A stretch of DNA of 64,000 nt from Thereva unica (taxonomy: Eukaryota; Arthropoda; Insecta; Diptera; Therevidae), in assembly GCA_949987705.1 (NCBI GenBank), contig OX465283.1, positions 75,277,720 through 75,341,719 of the forward strand, written 5' to 3'. Positions 55,801 through 57,599 of the stretch are shown here, piece by piece. The notes under the pieces were generated by a model. It was given only the letters and a program-made list of their open reading frames with translations, did no database searches and was not told the origin of the DNA. Within the stretch, counting starts at the first letter, position 1. Each line of letters begins with the position of its first letter. The position numbers and the translations under genes are program-made.

Positions 55801-57599
55801 ACACGATATCCGAAGCATCAGATTAGCCGGCTGGGCTTACTCCATATGTCATTCAATCATAAACACTAAAACTCAATCGTGGAACAATCTGCCACAATCT
55901 GTTTTTCTAAAATCAAACAACACCAAGAGTTGCGTTCATCGAGAAATCTTTTAACATCTATCCTACTCTTTCTTATCCTAAAACTATTCTTTCCCGCAAA
56001 CTGAAGCTTACCATTATTATACCACTTATATTAAAAATTTTGTTAAACTAGGGTTTGGAGGTACTTTAAAAAATGATAAATATTACCCTTCTCAGACTAG
56101 GACAGTTAACTCAACCCAATTTTACAGATAAAGGTTCAAACTTTTTTTTAAATACCACCTTAAAAGGATATCTAGGATAACACTTTTATCATTTATCCTT
56201 GAACATGCTGGAAAATGTATCTCCGATTTTCTCCCAAAACTTTTATTCATCCATATACATACATCCATGTCCGTGTAATCATAATTGTTTAGATCCCAAT
56301 TGTCACAAAACGGTCGATTTGATATGGAATGGACTCGTATAAAGACTAAAAATAGAGCAGGGGATGGAATTGAGCCCTGCGTTCTGCCTTGCCACGAATA
56401 TATGTAACTATTGTTTTGGGGGCGTGGTATAGAAAACCTTCTAGCTCGGCCTGTCTGAATTTATTCTTGCAACACCAGACTTTTCCGCTGGCTTCAACCT
56501 ACCCGCCATTTTGTCGTTTGATCTATTAACTATTAATCTATTTCACGTTTTGAGCTAAGGTTATTATATTTGCACAAGAACATGACTAATGACATGGAGC
56601 AGAGTATGAAGGACTTTACATGATTTGGCGAATTTGTTTAAATTGAAAGTTTGACGGTAGAGCCAACTTTGAAGGCTAGGATTCAGATTTTATTTAAATA
56701 TAATATCAGAAACAACTTACCTTCTCCACATAATTGGCAAAACATCTCTTAATTTCAGCTAATGGTATAAAAAGTGCTAAAGCTATGGGTGTCCCTTTAG
56801 GCGGCCAAGGTGGTTCTTTGGCCCAAGCGTGCAATATCCTCAATGAAAGATTACTTCTCGACGCCCAAGCAGGACATTCCACGAGGACCCTTCGGGGTGC
56901 CTCCAAAAATGACCCTTCCTTAGTCTGTTAAAGTGAAGCTGTGTTAATAGATCTTAATAAATAAAAATTTGTTTGTTACTTACATGAATGGATGTCAGTA
57001 GCTGGTCGACAGTAATACAATCATTGAACCCATGGGACTGGGCATGCAGACGTAGCTCTGGCTCCAGTCTAGCAGGACATAAGGCTCCCGGCGCAACAGG
57101 GATCGCCCATTGCGGTATGATTGGCTCCTTAAGTGCCAGATCAGTGTAGAGTGTCTTCAAGTAATTACCTAACCTCGCCTAAGGGAAATAAATCCCGAAA
57201 AATGATAAATTTAAGAAAAGGGCAAATCTCCTTTGCATTCAAATCTCATTACAAGAACTCAATTTATCGCGTATATACAAAAGTAAAAGTAACCGAATAA
57301 CCCTAGCCAGATTCCAATTTGAATATTTGGGCGGAGTGTTTTTGGAAGGGGTGTAAATAATTCGGTGGAGGGTTGTTTCAGTCATTTTTCTGATGGTGAG
57401 GGTGGGTGTAGGGGTGAAAATATAAGGGTAAAGGAAGGATAGAAGAAAAGTCGAAAGTTACAATTTTACATACTTGCGGATCCCGACGGGATTCTGGAAG
57501 ACATGCTGGTGGACCCGGCGGTGAGGGACACTCCAGGGACACATAAGAGCCGGAAAGTTCACAATCACTTCGGTACGAAGTTGTTTTTGGTGGAAAAAT
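10694..57599 (-). CDS. NACHT-LRR (NOD-like) protein, last 8 exons of a partial gene
   Basis: Joined exons: 57599-57474, 57178-56984, 56924-56721, 42515-40871, 34243-33636, 33574-33216, 11279-10980, 10856-10694 (minus strand). All introns are GT-AG, the phases are compatible and the total is 3600 nt, giving 1199 residues and a TAG stop; chance agreement across seven junctions is unlikely. Order of parts (numbered from the first exon seen): NACHT-like region about 115-300, with VLVECPAWASRSNLSL where the P-loop should be and LLILLDGYD as Walker B; ARVIITTST as sensor-like strand; winged-helix/HD region ending near YNHICPGMPEFLAANYI (about 405-421), which resembles the FxHxxxxEFLAA motif of NLR proteins; then LRR-like strands to the C-terminus. 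NLR proteins are STAND-type cytosolic switches. The lost P-loop suggests a non-canonical or nucleotide-independent form. No upstream start was found. The exact orthologue is not recognised. Confidence 0.88.
10980..11279 (-). CDS. NLR-like gene, exon G (LRRs)
   Basis: After the acceptor TTTACAG the first base T completes the AG| codon of exon F, and the frame reads LLNTLKLCNWVIHF, then SPLSHLKLDGVSVMD and LPFLRWMGISLSG, again LRR-like. It ends GATATCAA before GTAAGTG (phase 2). The match of phase and LRR character supports the 21.9-kb intron. Only a transcript could prove this join. Confidence 0.82.
11280..12435. other. Intron sequence (exon F to G intron, 3' end)
   Basis: AT-rich, no recognisable transposon or gene. 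A 99-codon minus frame (11797-12096) has no motif and no splice context. Confidence 0.4.
12436..12690. repeat. Dispersed repeat R1, diverged relative
   Basis: It begins aaggtgcgtatccaccaaga, the inverse of the right end of R1 (1-381, 13873-14246), and repeats gtggatac, tctccgcac and gtgcggag motifs in both orientations. It is probably another member or a deletion derivative of the same MITE family. Confidence 0.55.
13030..13190. repeat. Dispersed repeat R2, copy 2
   Basis: It matches 6326-6430 (gaagccggggtattactgtc). The two copies are followed by R3 at similar distance, but the sequence between differs. Confidence 0.6.
13488..13594. repeat. Dispersed repeat R3, copy 2
   Basis: It matches 6755-6860 and ends gcgccggccctg. 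The minus frame 13449-13871 that spans it is fortuitous: only the repeat portion resembles the other copy. Confidence 0.6.
13873..14246. repeat. Dispersed repeat R1, copy 2
   Basis: About 90% or more identical by eye to 1-381, with the same end (gtggaaacgtacctttaa). It abuts the LINE-X fragment at 14248, so it may have inserted into LINE-X. Confidence 0.72.
14248..14375 (+). pseudogene. LINE-X endonuclease fragment (left of RTE-A insertion)
   Basis: It encodes TLDDGGNNLYDILNF and LLLLGDFNLPNIQ, the GDFN box of an apurinic-like LINE endonuclease. Its last nine bases AATATTCAG recur at 21465-21473, where the same frame resumes (SVYAYVDDDDNYLPEG). This proves that RTE-A landed here. Confidence 0.85.
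14517..15368 (+). pseudogene. RTE-A endonuclease domain
   Basis: This 283-codon frame covers the whole EEP endonuclease: GSWNVRTLL near residue 22, MGLSETRWP near 50, VQCYAPTEDAED near 122, VLMGDLNAQIGRD near 158, NQIDHVAFSRRW near 231 and the terminal GADTGSDYHLVVATI (D...SDxH catalytic dyad, here SDYH). In RTE elements this domain nicks the target for target-primed reverse transcription. The frame ends at a TAG before the RT, so the polyprotein is interrupted. The MPRNRM start is the first ATG after the 5' UTR. Confidence 0.88.
15467..16201 (+). pseudogene. RTE-A linker and start of reverse transcriptase
   Basis: The frame contains SDTTWQKIERRRALKN, the basic helical linker typical of RTE, and then the RT start GKAAGKDGIPPELLKAD and FPEDWTEGIIVKIPKK (fingers motifs 0-2). 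A TGA at 16199 replaces the codon before RGICLLS, so it is broken. After 16310 the palm core is deleted, and sequence resumes with LVINDIL and a degenerate LDYADDICLLA catalytic box near 16435. Confidence 0.86.
16320..16732 (+). pseudogene. RTE-A RT palm remnant and thumb
   Basis: After the deletion the reading frames give DYADDICLLAHRHQDL (YADD box), then MRINANTIERTALNNRD, NKFCYLGSIITENGGAEEE and KARGAYACLSRI. It stops where LINE-Y is inserted (duplicated GCATAT at the edges). The next codons (WRSTEISTNIKLRLF) appear at 17298. Confidence 0.85.
16733..17297 (-). mobile_element. LINE-Y 5'-truncated 3' end
   Basis: The minus frame reads KLQNKAKRRILHCDIYTP, DFLTVDQKIKRNVLLLVFK, RSNRVTRQSNHITLPFKRT and YNGIKLFNELPNELKES. 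This is the post-RT region of CR1/Jockey-type LINEs (W/YNxLPxExxES followed by FKRKL). It ends in an AT-rich tail, and GCATAT flanks both sides. It is a classic 5'-truncated insertion inside RTE-A. Confidence 0.78.
17298..17393 (+). pseudogene. RTE-A fragment between inserts
   Basis: It encodes RIWRSTEISTNIKLRLF and KAVLLYGCETW, the conserved YG(S/C)ETW box of the RTE C-terminal region. It joins 16732 on the left and 19877 (WKVTQFITG) on the right. Confidence 0.88.
17394..17593 (+). mobile_element. tRNA-derived SINE, copy 1, head part
   Basis: It starts GGGCCTCGGTAGCCTAGGGA with an A-box-like element and has a B box in GGTTCGAATCC (about 17447-17460), so it carries a pol III internal promoter of tRNA origin. 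The body ctttccttctttcttcttcc and the following Pu/Py-rich part match 27375-27485. The rest of the SINE lies at 19595-19876, across a LINE-Y insertion. Confidence 0.85.
18021..18788 (-). mobile_element. Non-autonomous hAT element with fossil transposase
   Basis: The ends TAGGGATGAGCATCGAT and (inverted) ATGCTCATCCCTA are flanked by a perfect 8-bp duplication GTACTAAG (18013-18020, 18789-18796), the hAT signature. Both subterminal regions are arrays of AACATCGATG. The interior retains a transposase C-terminus. It sits inside the LINE-Y endonuclease, whose frame continues on both sides. Confidence 0.93.
18399..18545 (-). pseudogene. hAT transposase dimerisation-domain remnant
   Basis: The minus strand reads RIAKLAKTYLIIMATSVPSE and continues QLFSKVGQTVTKARNRLEGK to a TAA at 18399-18401. 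This is the hAT C-terminal dimerisation motif (LAxxYLxIxATSVPSERxFSxxGxxxxxxRxRL). Only this exon-sized fragment remains; the DDE core is gone. Confidence 0.9.
19595..19876 (+). mobile_element. tRNA-derived SINE, copy 1, tail part
   Basis: gcgcatgtcatcggttggtt to attgcactctatatgaag matches 27487-27725, which in the other copy directly follows the tRNA-like head. It ends in a poly(A) run (19858-19876), and then RTE-A resumes with atggaaagtc. ATGG is present on both sides of the whole SINE (17390-17393, 19877-19880). Confidence 0.82.
19910..21073 (-). mobile_element. RTE-B LINE, young 5'-truncated copy
   Basis: The 363-codon minus frame (21022-19931) is almost residue-for-residue the C-terminal third of the intact RTE-B ORF at 44.2-47.4 kb (few differences, such as Ser for Arg and Cys for Arg). 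It includes TGVRQGDVASPLLF, FADDSAVFADTDAEATD and LYGSETWTLLKPD. It ends in the same caaagaagaa-type tail. GGGCGCCT occurs at 19902-19909 and 21074-21081 as target duplication inside RTE-A. The frame is open, so the insertion is recent. Confidence 0.93.
21082..21464 (+). pseudogene. RTE-A C-terminal region and 3' tail
   Basis: The frame gives LQVCINRCLRRILKIRW, NWVGHTLRRENENLAKQAF, GSHQVGRPRTTWRRT and NRVRWRATVSALCP, the usual RTE end, and stops at 21442. The 3' tail is (GATA)n, then the duplication AATATTCAG and LINE-X. Confidence 0.88.
21465..23990 (+). pseudogene. LINE-X (CR1/Jockey group), RT and C-terminus
   Basis: It continues the endonuclease fragment at 14248-14375. Pieces in order: MTVKPSPIVMSTVDDYHPP (21643), LWNTYLKRKDSPSINY linker, FIIPILKSGC and NYRPVAKLSAIPKLFE (RT fingers), QHGFLTARSTSSFL, SGVPQGSHLGPLLFILSIDD, LIYADDIKLYRH (catalytic YADD near 23035), STHINYISSRGSLVLGFIK and FALDHLPWENPI. 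At least five frame changes or stops make it dead. The exact 3' end is uncertain. A second copy is at 62510-63125 on the other strand. Confidence 0.88.
24324..24641 (+). pseudogene. Harbinger accessory MADF/Myb-like protein
   Basis: Exon 1 MAERKEKIQLRNKE (24324-24365), intron 24366-24426 (GTAAGT...TATACAG), exon 2 from 24427: AWPEEKTEKMFAAYEENECL, then KSHENYF, and in the next frame IAETLGCSAAEMKARWTSMR and QTFMKILKKEKRE to TAA at 24639-24641. This is the MADF pattern (acidic helix, ECLWxxxxxxYxxxxxR, W-x-x-L/M-R-xxF). The frame changes in the A-run 24533-24540, consistent with loss of one A. PIF/Harbinger elements often carry such a DNA-binding second protein. Confidence 0.82.
24640..24873 (-). 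pseudogene. Harbinger transposase N-terminus
   Basis: The minus frame from about 24873 gives MSERRKLKIGFC, EAERNRRRRSVWSKEIWLD, RKNAFANLMDLLKNEGEEF and YKKFVRLSYSEFDFI. The RRRR-x-W...F..L...L..D...F....R.S...FD pattern is the N-terminal region of PIF/Harbinger (DDE_Tnp_4) transposases. After FDFI the frame reads into the reverse complement of the MADF ORF, marking a deletion junction. The DDE domain is absent here. Confidence 0.8.
25220..25442 (-). other. Unrecognised open frame cut by the Harbinger element
   Basis: The minus frame runs from 25442 to the Harbinger flank (MPSSSPSSQLQPSTSS..., DVFYHSWLPFFFNISRYVSL, HPLEPLDFV). With the element and one TAA removed, it continues at 24010 (SNRVNPSNTEGALLCWAKK) to about 23937. 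I do not recognise it. It may be part of LINE-X, another repeat or a short nested gene. Confidence 0.3.
25443..26586. other. Intron spacer
   Basis: AT-rich, with no recognised feature; short frames have no motif. Confidence 0.4.
26587..26795. repeat. Two-unit tandem repeat, about 103 bp per unit
   Basis: gatgttggtgatgcgggtgc...gatttcattaccttg...ttaat recurs as gatgttgttggtcgtgcacaccctgatttcattaccttgt. A third partial unit (ctggtgctgttcgtc) follows. The units are diverged. Confidence 0.6.
27299..27725 (+). mobile_element. tRNA-derived SINE, copy 2, uninterrupted
   Basis: Head GGGCCTCTGTAGCTTAGGGA, B box variant in GGTGCGAATCC (about 27350-27362, one base off GGTTCGAATCC), body and tail contiguous through 27725. 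The copy shows that the two SINE parts at 17394 and 19595 were once joined. The 5' part alone still resembles a tRNA (cloverleaf arms gggcctc... and ...cagctcc are partly complementary). Confidence 0.85.
27726..29999. other. Intron spacer, unassigned
   Basis: It contains GC-richer DNA at 27820-28040 and AT-rich sequence with short frames (28382-28696 and 29521-29880, minus), none with a recognisable motif. Part of 28700-29060 (aataaag near 28970) could be a retroelement terminus, but no repeat partner was seen. Confidence 0.35.
30006..31552. mobile_element. 1.55-kb foldback element (giant palindrome)
   Basis: The left arm 30006-30670 and right arm 30898-31552 are inverted copies with only scattered mismatches (for example tacagggtgattagggaaaa on the left and its reverse complement near 31080). 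A 227-bp loop includes a (GTA)n run. The ends are TAGTCCAGTCAAA and TTTGACTGGACTA, flanked by TCA on both sides. No coding sequence. The outermost 30 bp are less well matched. It resembles a foldback or long-TIR MITE; no superfamily can be fixed. Confidence 0.9.
31580..32155 (+). pseudogene. RTE-D LINE, reverse transcriptase fragment
   Basis: It encodes RFKQAYDRRKRETL, RGL-R-GDALSCLLFNLV (broken; RQGDAxS box), VLEKVVRDLVVETKRF and MSYPDDLALTGRS, where the RT YADD box has become YPDD. The 3' end eeakannkL and a (GATGAT)n tail (32140-32150) follow. Multiple stops. A related 3' end is at 50290-50512. Confidence 0.78.
32440..33160. repeat. Dispersed repeat R4, copies 1 and 2
   Basis: ccataactcgagtagccggc...tttatggacttttggg at 32455-32515 recurs at 33013-33075, and again at 50135-50190. 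In the second and third copies it continues with gagcccaaaa, aagag-atcccgctga and gaggttcatgtataaagtg. It is part of an unidentified repeated element. Confidence 0.65.
33216..33574 (-). CDS. NLR-like gene, exon F (LRRs)
   Basis: A 61-bp intron separates it from exon E; the acceptor is TTCATTTCAG and the first codons are NPSTLSIIRAF. LRR-like strands include IRELSLANCRLQ, VVVLKLSGAQ and LRELDLSAPARSG. It ends TACGTATTTTAG with donor GTGAGT in phase 2. The next exon in frame lies 21.9 kb away, across the whole 11-33 kb transposon field. Confidence 0.85.
33636..34243 (-). CDS. NLR-like gene, exon E (Ser/Pro linker and LRRs)
   Basis: The acceptor CTGTCAATAG precedes GTTCAGGAAG, which completes the glycine codon begun in exon D. 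The first 80 or so codons are low-complexity (SGSGSSTGTSG, then Ser/Pro/Arg-rich) and probably disordered. LRR-like units follow: KLHGLDLSKAQLSLED, LHTLKLEGASRLSE, LQMLSIGSPRLNLED and LRLLSLDGWSFRIE. The exon ends in phase 0 before GTGGGT. A 187-codon plus-strand frame over it is an antisense shadow. Confidence 0.87.
34537..35069. mobile_element. PIF/Harbinger-like MITE (533 bp)
   Basis: Ends AGCCGGCTCTACACGATGCG and the inverted cgcatcgtgtagagccggct (about 26 bp identical), with TTA at 34534-34536 and 35070-35072. The inside has simple AATAATAAT sequence (34690-34800). Non-coding. Confidence 0.88.
35210..36112 (+). pseudogene. RTE-C LINE 3' region, copy 1
   Basis: The frame reads YADDVNIVGRSFLAAKEAY (catalytic YADD near residue 31), INEEKTKVMQQSRAGRF, VVDKTVYLGSTITKRNEEK and VLCYGSETWTMTQDIEER to 35833, then after one frameshift LRLAGHVIRMEDNRIPKRL, RPVGRPRRRWIDSV and RDRQTWRNALEEAKARFGL ending 36081. 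The tail is (TGGA)n. It is 5'-truncated in the RT. The single frameshift in about 870 bp suggests moderate age. Confidence 0.88.
36597..36695 (+). pseudogene. RTE-B LINE 3' terminal fragment
   Basis: cgtgaatggagttcgagact to cggatcaaagaagaagaaga matches the last 100 bp of RTE-B (47300-47398). This is an extremely 5'-truncated insertion. Confidence 0.85.
36986..37400. mobile_element. MITE family M2, copy 1 (415 bp)
   Basis: Ends CCCAGCGGGAAAAATTGGGA and (inverted) CCCAGTGGGAAATGGAG-type. Copy 2 at 37442 is nearly identical, separated by 41 bp. Several inverted gggagtgctcc units lie inside. No coding capacity; target duplication not resolved. Confidence 0.83.
37442..37856. mobile_element. MITE family M2, copy 2 (415 bp)
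   Basis: Same ends and length as copy 1, with about ten base differences by eye, in direct orientation. It could be two insertions or one local duplication; different flanks favour separate insertions. Confidence 0.83.
38720..38835. repeat. Short tandem pair, 69-bp spacing
   Basis: ggtaatgcgccatttcgtgg...acatattggat is repeated as ggtaatctgccattttgtgg...ccatattggat. Diverged, function unknown. Confidence 0.5.
38992..39595. mobile_element. MITE with GCAGCGAG ends and 5-bp flank repeat (604 bp)
   Basis: Left GCAGCGAGCAATAATAACAA and right (inverted) match for about 30 bp, and CCATA occurs at 38987-38991 and 39596-39600. Non-coding; the 138-codon minus frame inside has no motif. Superfamily unknown. 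Confidence 0.78.
39603..40318 (+). pseudogene. RTE-C LINE 3' region, copy 2 (decayed)
   Basis: Parallel to 35300-36110: INEEKTKVLKQRRAGRFRMG, EIVDKTVYLGSTNT, then with frameshifts and a large internal deletion LRLAGQVIRMEANRIP and RDRQTWRNSPGEAKARNGL; ends gctgtagcaccattggatgg with a (TGGA)n tail. Interrupted by a small element at 40077-40223. Confidence 0.85.
40077..40223. mobile_element. 147-bp hAT-like MITE
   Basis: Ends TAGTGATGAGCAAA and (inverted) TTTGCTTATCACTA resemble the TAGGGATGAGC of the hAT at 18021. The interior is made of CAAGAC/GTCTTG repeats in both orientations. It sits in RTE-C copy 2 (gctgcaagggacc in copy 1 gives the empty site). The 8-bp flanks are not identical. Confidence 0.72.
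40319..40870. other. Intron 3' of exon D
   Basis: No feature is supported. The in-frame extension of exon D into this region (to 40605) is an unspliced read-through, because GTAAGT at 40870-40865 and the matching acceptor at 34244 preserve the frame. Confidence 0.55.
40871..42515 (-). CDS. NLR-like gene, exon D (Walker B to first LRRs)
   Basis: This 1645-bp exon opens with ELLPKGPLNPFSSGF after the acceptor TTTCGTTACAG and ends AGTATGG before GTAAGTTG (phase 1). It carries the Walker B-like LLILLDGYDN, the strand ARVIITTST, the region HLRRVVRTPLGCL (where NLRs have the short helix and GxP/winged-helix start), and YNHICPGMPEFLAANYIASL. The last third has LRR-like strands such as LRITSL, FELVLTLL, LSSIVLDLGLS and VTRLSLPHL. 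There are no internal stops. Several antisense reading frames of 60-145 codons overlap it and are shadows. Confidence 0.9.
42516..44123. other. Intron C-D, 3' part
   Basis: AT-rich spacer with short frames of no recognisable content. There is a G10-G13 run near 43938. Confidence 0.45.
44137..47412 (+). mobile_element. RTE-B LINE, full length and intact
   Basis: The 3.28-kb element is flanked by a perfect 13-bp target duplication AACTATATAGCCT (44124-44136, 47413-47425). It has an 89-bp 5' UTR (from ccgccttcgtctgg), one long ORF, and a 3' tail of GAAGAA/AGAAAG repeats. Short 3' UTR, microsatellite tail and single ORF are RTE-type features. It lies antisense to the NLR-like gene in its 14.2-kb intron. 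Confidence 0.95.
44226..47378 (+). CDS. RTE endonuclease-reverse transcriptase (intact, 1050 aa)
   Basis: Single ORF starting at the first ATG. Two tandem 27-residue units (ATASGAADAPALGTRDAGEK) lie at residues 9-62. EEP endonuclease: FAAWNVRTG near 77, ALSELRLTG near 107, VYAPTETSTD near 180, LAGDFNAHSG near 216, SDHYLVRAKL near 312. Basic linker (about 330-500). RT: NGKAPGIDQVTAEMI, NYRGISLLSIVGK, FIDFKSAFDCID (about 673-684), GVRQGDVASPLLF, and catalytic FADDSAVFADTD with F774-A-D-D777. C-terminus: LYGSETWTLLKPD and RLRWFGHVCRMDDN. All catalytic residues expected are present and no stop interrupts it. Annotation pipelines often misname this protein. It probably mobilises by target-primed reverse transcription. 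Confidence 0.95.
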   Translation: MDTRTNHSRNNATASGAADAPALGTRDAGEKWVTGRNNATASGAADAPALGTRDAGEKWVTGRTPKLVTPKRELKFAAWNVRTGHHVGQKEIIAMELLKCKISIAALSELRLTGSGILTIVPPTIDETMMLYYSGGEKREAGVGFMVDRRAASSVIAFQPISERLAVITISGTIKTHIISVYAPTETSTDTNKDEFYDQLQQTLDMIPQTELIILAGDFNAHSGVDRTGWEETMGKFGHGVINDNGLRLLSFASSNNLIVGNSIFRHPLKHQLTWRNPSGKDSAMLDYVLINTRFRSTLKDVRAMRGPDCGSDHYLVRAKLQMRLQRAKKTEPPPAKKNWACLRDPAIGREFQMALSNKFAALAIPDDIDVEERQLSESIVECAMELCPTIRKRTQPWISDSCLDLVDQRKRMKHVDFEEYRRLNKEVRQKMKLEREAYWNNVAADMEKAASRHEYRTLYQTIRRLGGKTTSTNDNIKKSDGTFVTSAHERLERWRAFFHQLYNHDPPQGPAPEPPIIEQPMNQSLDTEPTIIEVKTAIKSLKNGKAPGIDQVTAEMIKAGGDVLSQRLHVLITHIWHSDRVPSVWKKAIVVPILKKGDSRECKNYRGISLLSIVGKVFTKIIQSRLQKHREQTSREEQAGFRPHRGCIDQIFALRQLMEERIRCGKRIVVVFIDFKSAFDCIDWNSLWRVLVTEHVPLRIIQLLQASYDGSTSSVHIRNDLSEEFPIQTGVRQGDVASPLLFNVVIDAIMREAFDGRLGVQYDDNNFVTDLMFADDSAVFADTDAEATDILYDISRIAQSYGLKINAEKTKVLTTDGSRASVHLDGTQIEQVPRFKYLGSLVEETKVASTADVHSRIGQATATFASLKWCIWKRANISIKTKLRLYRTLILPILLYGSETWTLLKPDVKKLEVFQMRCLRQILRVSLRDRLRNEVVRQRCDQQTLIEEEMQKRRLRWFGHVCRMDDNRLPRKLLWRDRPADWRIQRSAPKKTWLKNIEGDLKNQRLSVTEARDTAKNREEWKRIVNRVRDPAAPTAAYPLRGRPARTAS
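47426..49466. other. Intron C-D, middle spacer
   Basis: No gene or bounded element recognised. Several short frames (47628-47816, 47871-48147) have no motif. There is a poly-C/poly-G patch near 48885. Confidence 0.4.
49467..49582 (+). pseudogene. 5S rRNA-derived sequence
   Basis: ttcaatataccgattctggt, then gttcgactgcagaggttaag, cattggacgtaattagtact and cagttgggagactatattgg follow the 5S rRNA order (GAATACACCGGTTCTCGTCCGATCACCG-type, then GTTAAGC, GGTCAGTACT-type, GGGTGACC-type). The internal control region is recognisable but mutated (agaggttaagcag). It is 116 bp long. The last 30 bp are partly duplicated (gttgggagac...gtgttggttgggagacc). A 5S pseudogene or 5S-headed SINE. Confidence 0.72.
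50125..50285. repeat. Dispersed repeat R4, copy 3
   Basis: Matches 33000-33160 (gagcccaaaa, aatcccgctgaaagatctcc, gaggttcatgtataaagtg). In this copy the RTE-D-like 3' end follows directly. Confidence 0.65.
50290..50512 (+). pseudogene. RTE-D-like LINE 3' end
   Basis: Fragments RDRQFWRRMLQEARPITG and the ending gaggcctgtggagc (aacaggctgtggagctattt) with a (GATGAT)n tail parallel the 3' end at 32090-32150. The (R)xR(Q)xWRR...A pattern is the RTE C-terminus. Confidence 0.7.
51074..51385. mobile_element. MITE with CCWGGGGCCRTATTTGG ends
   Basis: Left CTGGGGCCATATTTGGTTTC and right (inverted) CCAGGGGCCGTATTTGGTTT match for about 25 bp. The inside holds inverted cgataaacg/ttatcgac motifs. Non-coding. 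Target duplication not resolved. Confidence 0.72.
51995..52398. mobile_element. PIF/Harbinger-like MITE A (404 bp)
   Basis: Ends AGCCTGCACTACACTACTCG and the inverted cgagtagtgtagtgcaggct, about 29 bp. TAA at 51992-51994 and 52399-52401. The inside is rich in cgaagt/acttcg. Non-coding. Confidence 0.92.
52402..52850. mobile_element. PIF/Harbinger-like MITE B (449 bp)
   Basis: Ends AGGCCCAATTATAATGAACG and the inverted cgttcattataattgggcct, about 31 bp with one mismatch. TAA at 52399-52401 (shared with MITE A) and 52851-52853. Inner copies of caaatccg/cggatt. Non-coding. Confidence 0.93.
52854..54217. other. Intron C-D spacer
   Basis: No bounded element or gene recognised; short frames have no motif. 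Confidence 0.4.
54218..54658 (+). pseudogene. PIF/Harbinger transposase (DDE_Tnp_4) remnant
   Basis: RQLAVGESLLSLVLQFRI in one frame, then HIIREVLTWHLQEN, YFELWSFGNYCGTIDGKH and KKLGSPFFNYKE in another, an in-frame TAA at 54505-54507, and after it FSIVLFAITDAPCRFIGVDV and GSYEREGNAGIYAKC. The first Asp (GTIDGKH) and second (VDVGSYEREGNAG; usual form DxGxxGxxxD) mark the DDE core. N- and C-termini are missing. Frameshift near 54275. Confidence 0.9.
54786..55266. mobile_element. MITE with GGGRGCGTTCAAGT ends (481 bp)
   Basis: Left GGGGGCGTTCAAGTATTACG and right (inverted) GGGAGCGTTCAAGTAATACG, continuing through cgtaacgcaattt. TAC flanks both sides (54783-54785, 55267-55269). The ends also contain C-runs with inverted partners. 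A stretch of gcattcg/cgaatg repeats is inside (55050-55125), possibly a small nested element. Confidence 0.85.
55267..55695. other. Intron C-D spacer
   Basis: No feature. Several cgtcgg/ccgacg and cgcaatt motifs, without clear boundaries. Confidence 0.35.
55700..55990 (+). pseudogene. LINE C-terminal remnant
   Basis: The frame reads TQSWNNLPQSVFLKSNNTKS, then HREIF, similar to the WNxLPxxV..S.s...FK(R) end of CR1/Jockey/I LINE ORF2. There is no RT upstream. A minor fragment; a DNA-transposon or unrelated origin is possible. Confidence 0.45.
56721..56924 (-). CDS. NLR-like gene, exon C (degenerate P-loop exon)
   Basis: This 68-codon, phase-0 exon follows TTTAACAG and ends TATGTGGAGAAG before GTAAGT. 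RRVLVECPAWASRSNLSL aligns by position with the NACHT strand-P-loop-helix block (usual form: hxhEGxxGxGKTTL). The GxxxxGK[ST] core is replaced by CPAWASRSN, so no lysine is available for phosphate binding. RILHAWA and the later ALFIPLAEIK match the helix after the P-loop and the NACHT strand FxxPLRxI. The substitution sits in clean coding sequence, so it looks real and not a frameshift artefact. Confidence 0.85.
56984..57178 (-). CDS. NLR-like gene, exon B (pre-NACHT region)
   Basis: This 65-codon, phase-0 exon begins ARLGNYLKTLYTDLALKEP and ends VDQLLTSIH before GTAAGT. The pattern, a short helical segment (YLKTLY) followed by a linker into the P-loop exon, resembles the stretch before the NACHT domain in NLR proteins (often ...YLxxLY...). 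The intron to exon C is only 59 bp, typical of compact insect introns and in contrast with the giant intron that follows exon C. Confidence 0.82.
57474..57599 (-). CDS. NLR-like gene, exon A (most 5' exon seen)
   Basis: This 42-codon exon follows an acceptor ending TTTTCAG and ends CCGCAA before the donor GTATGT. It encodes a Pro/Ser/Cys-rich stretch (SPPGPPACLPESRRDPQ at its end) with no domain I recognise. It is phase 0 at both ends. The 295-bp intron to exon B ends TTTCCCTTAG. Because it begins in phase 0 after an acceptor, there must be at least one more upstream exon; none was convincingly found between 57.6 and 64 kb. Confidence 0.7.
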
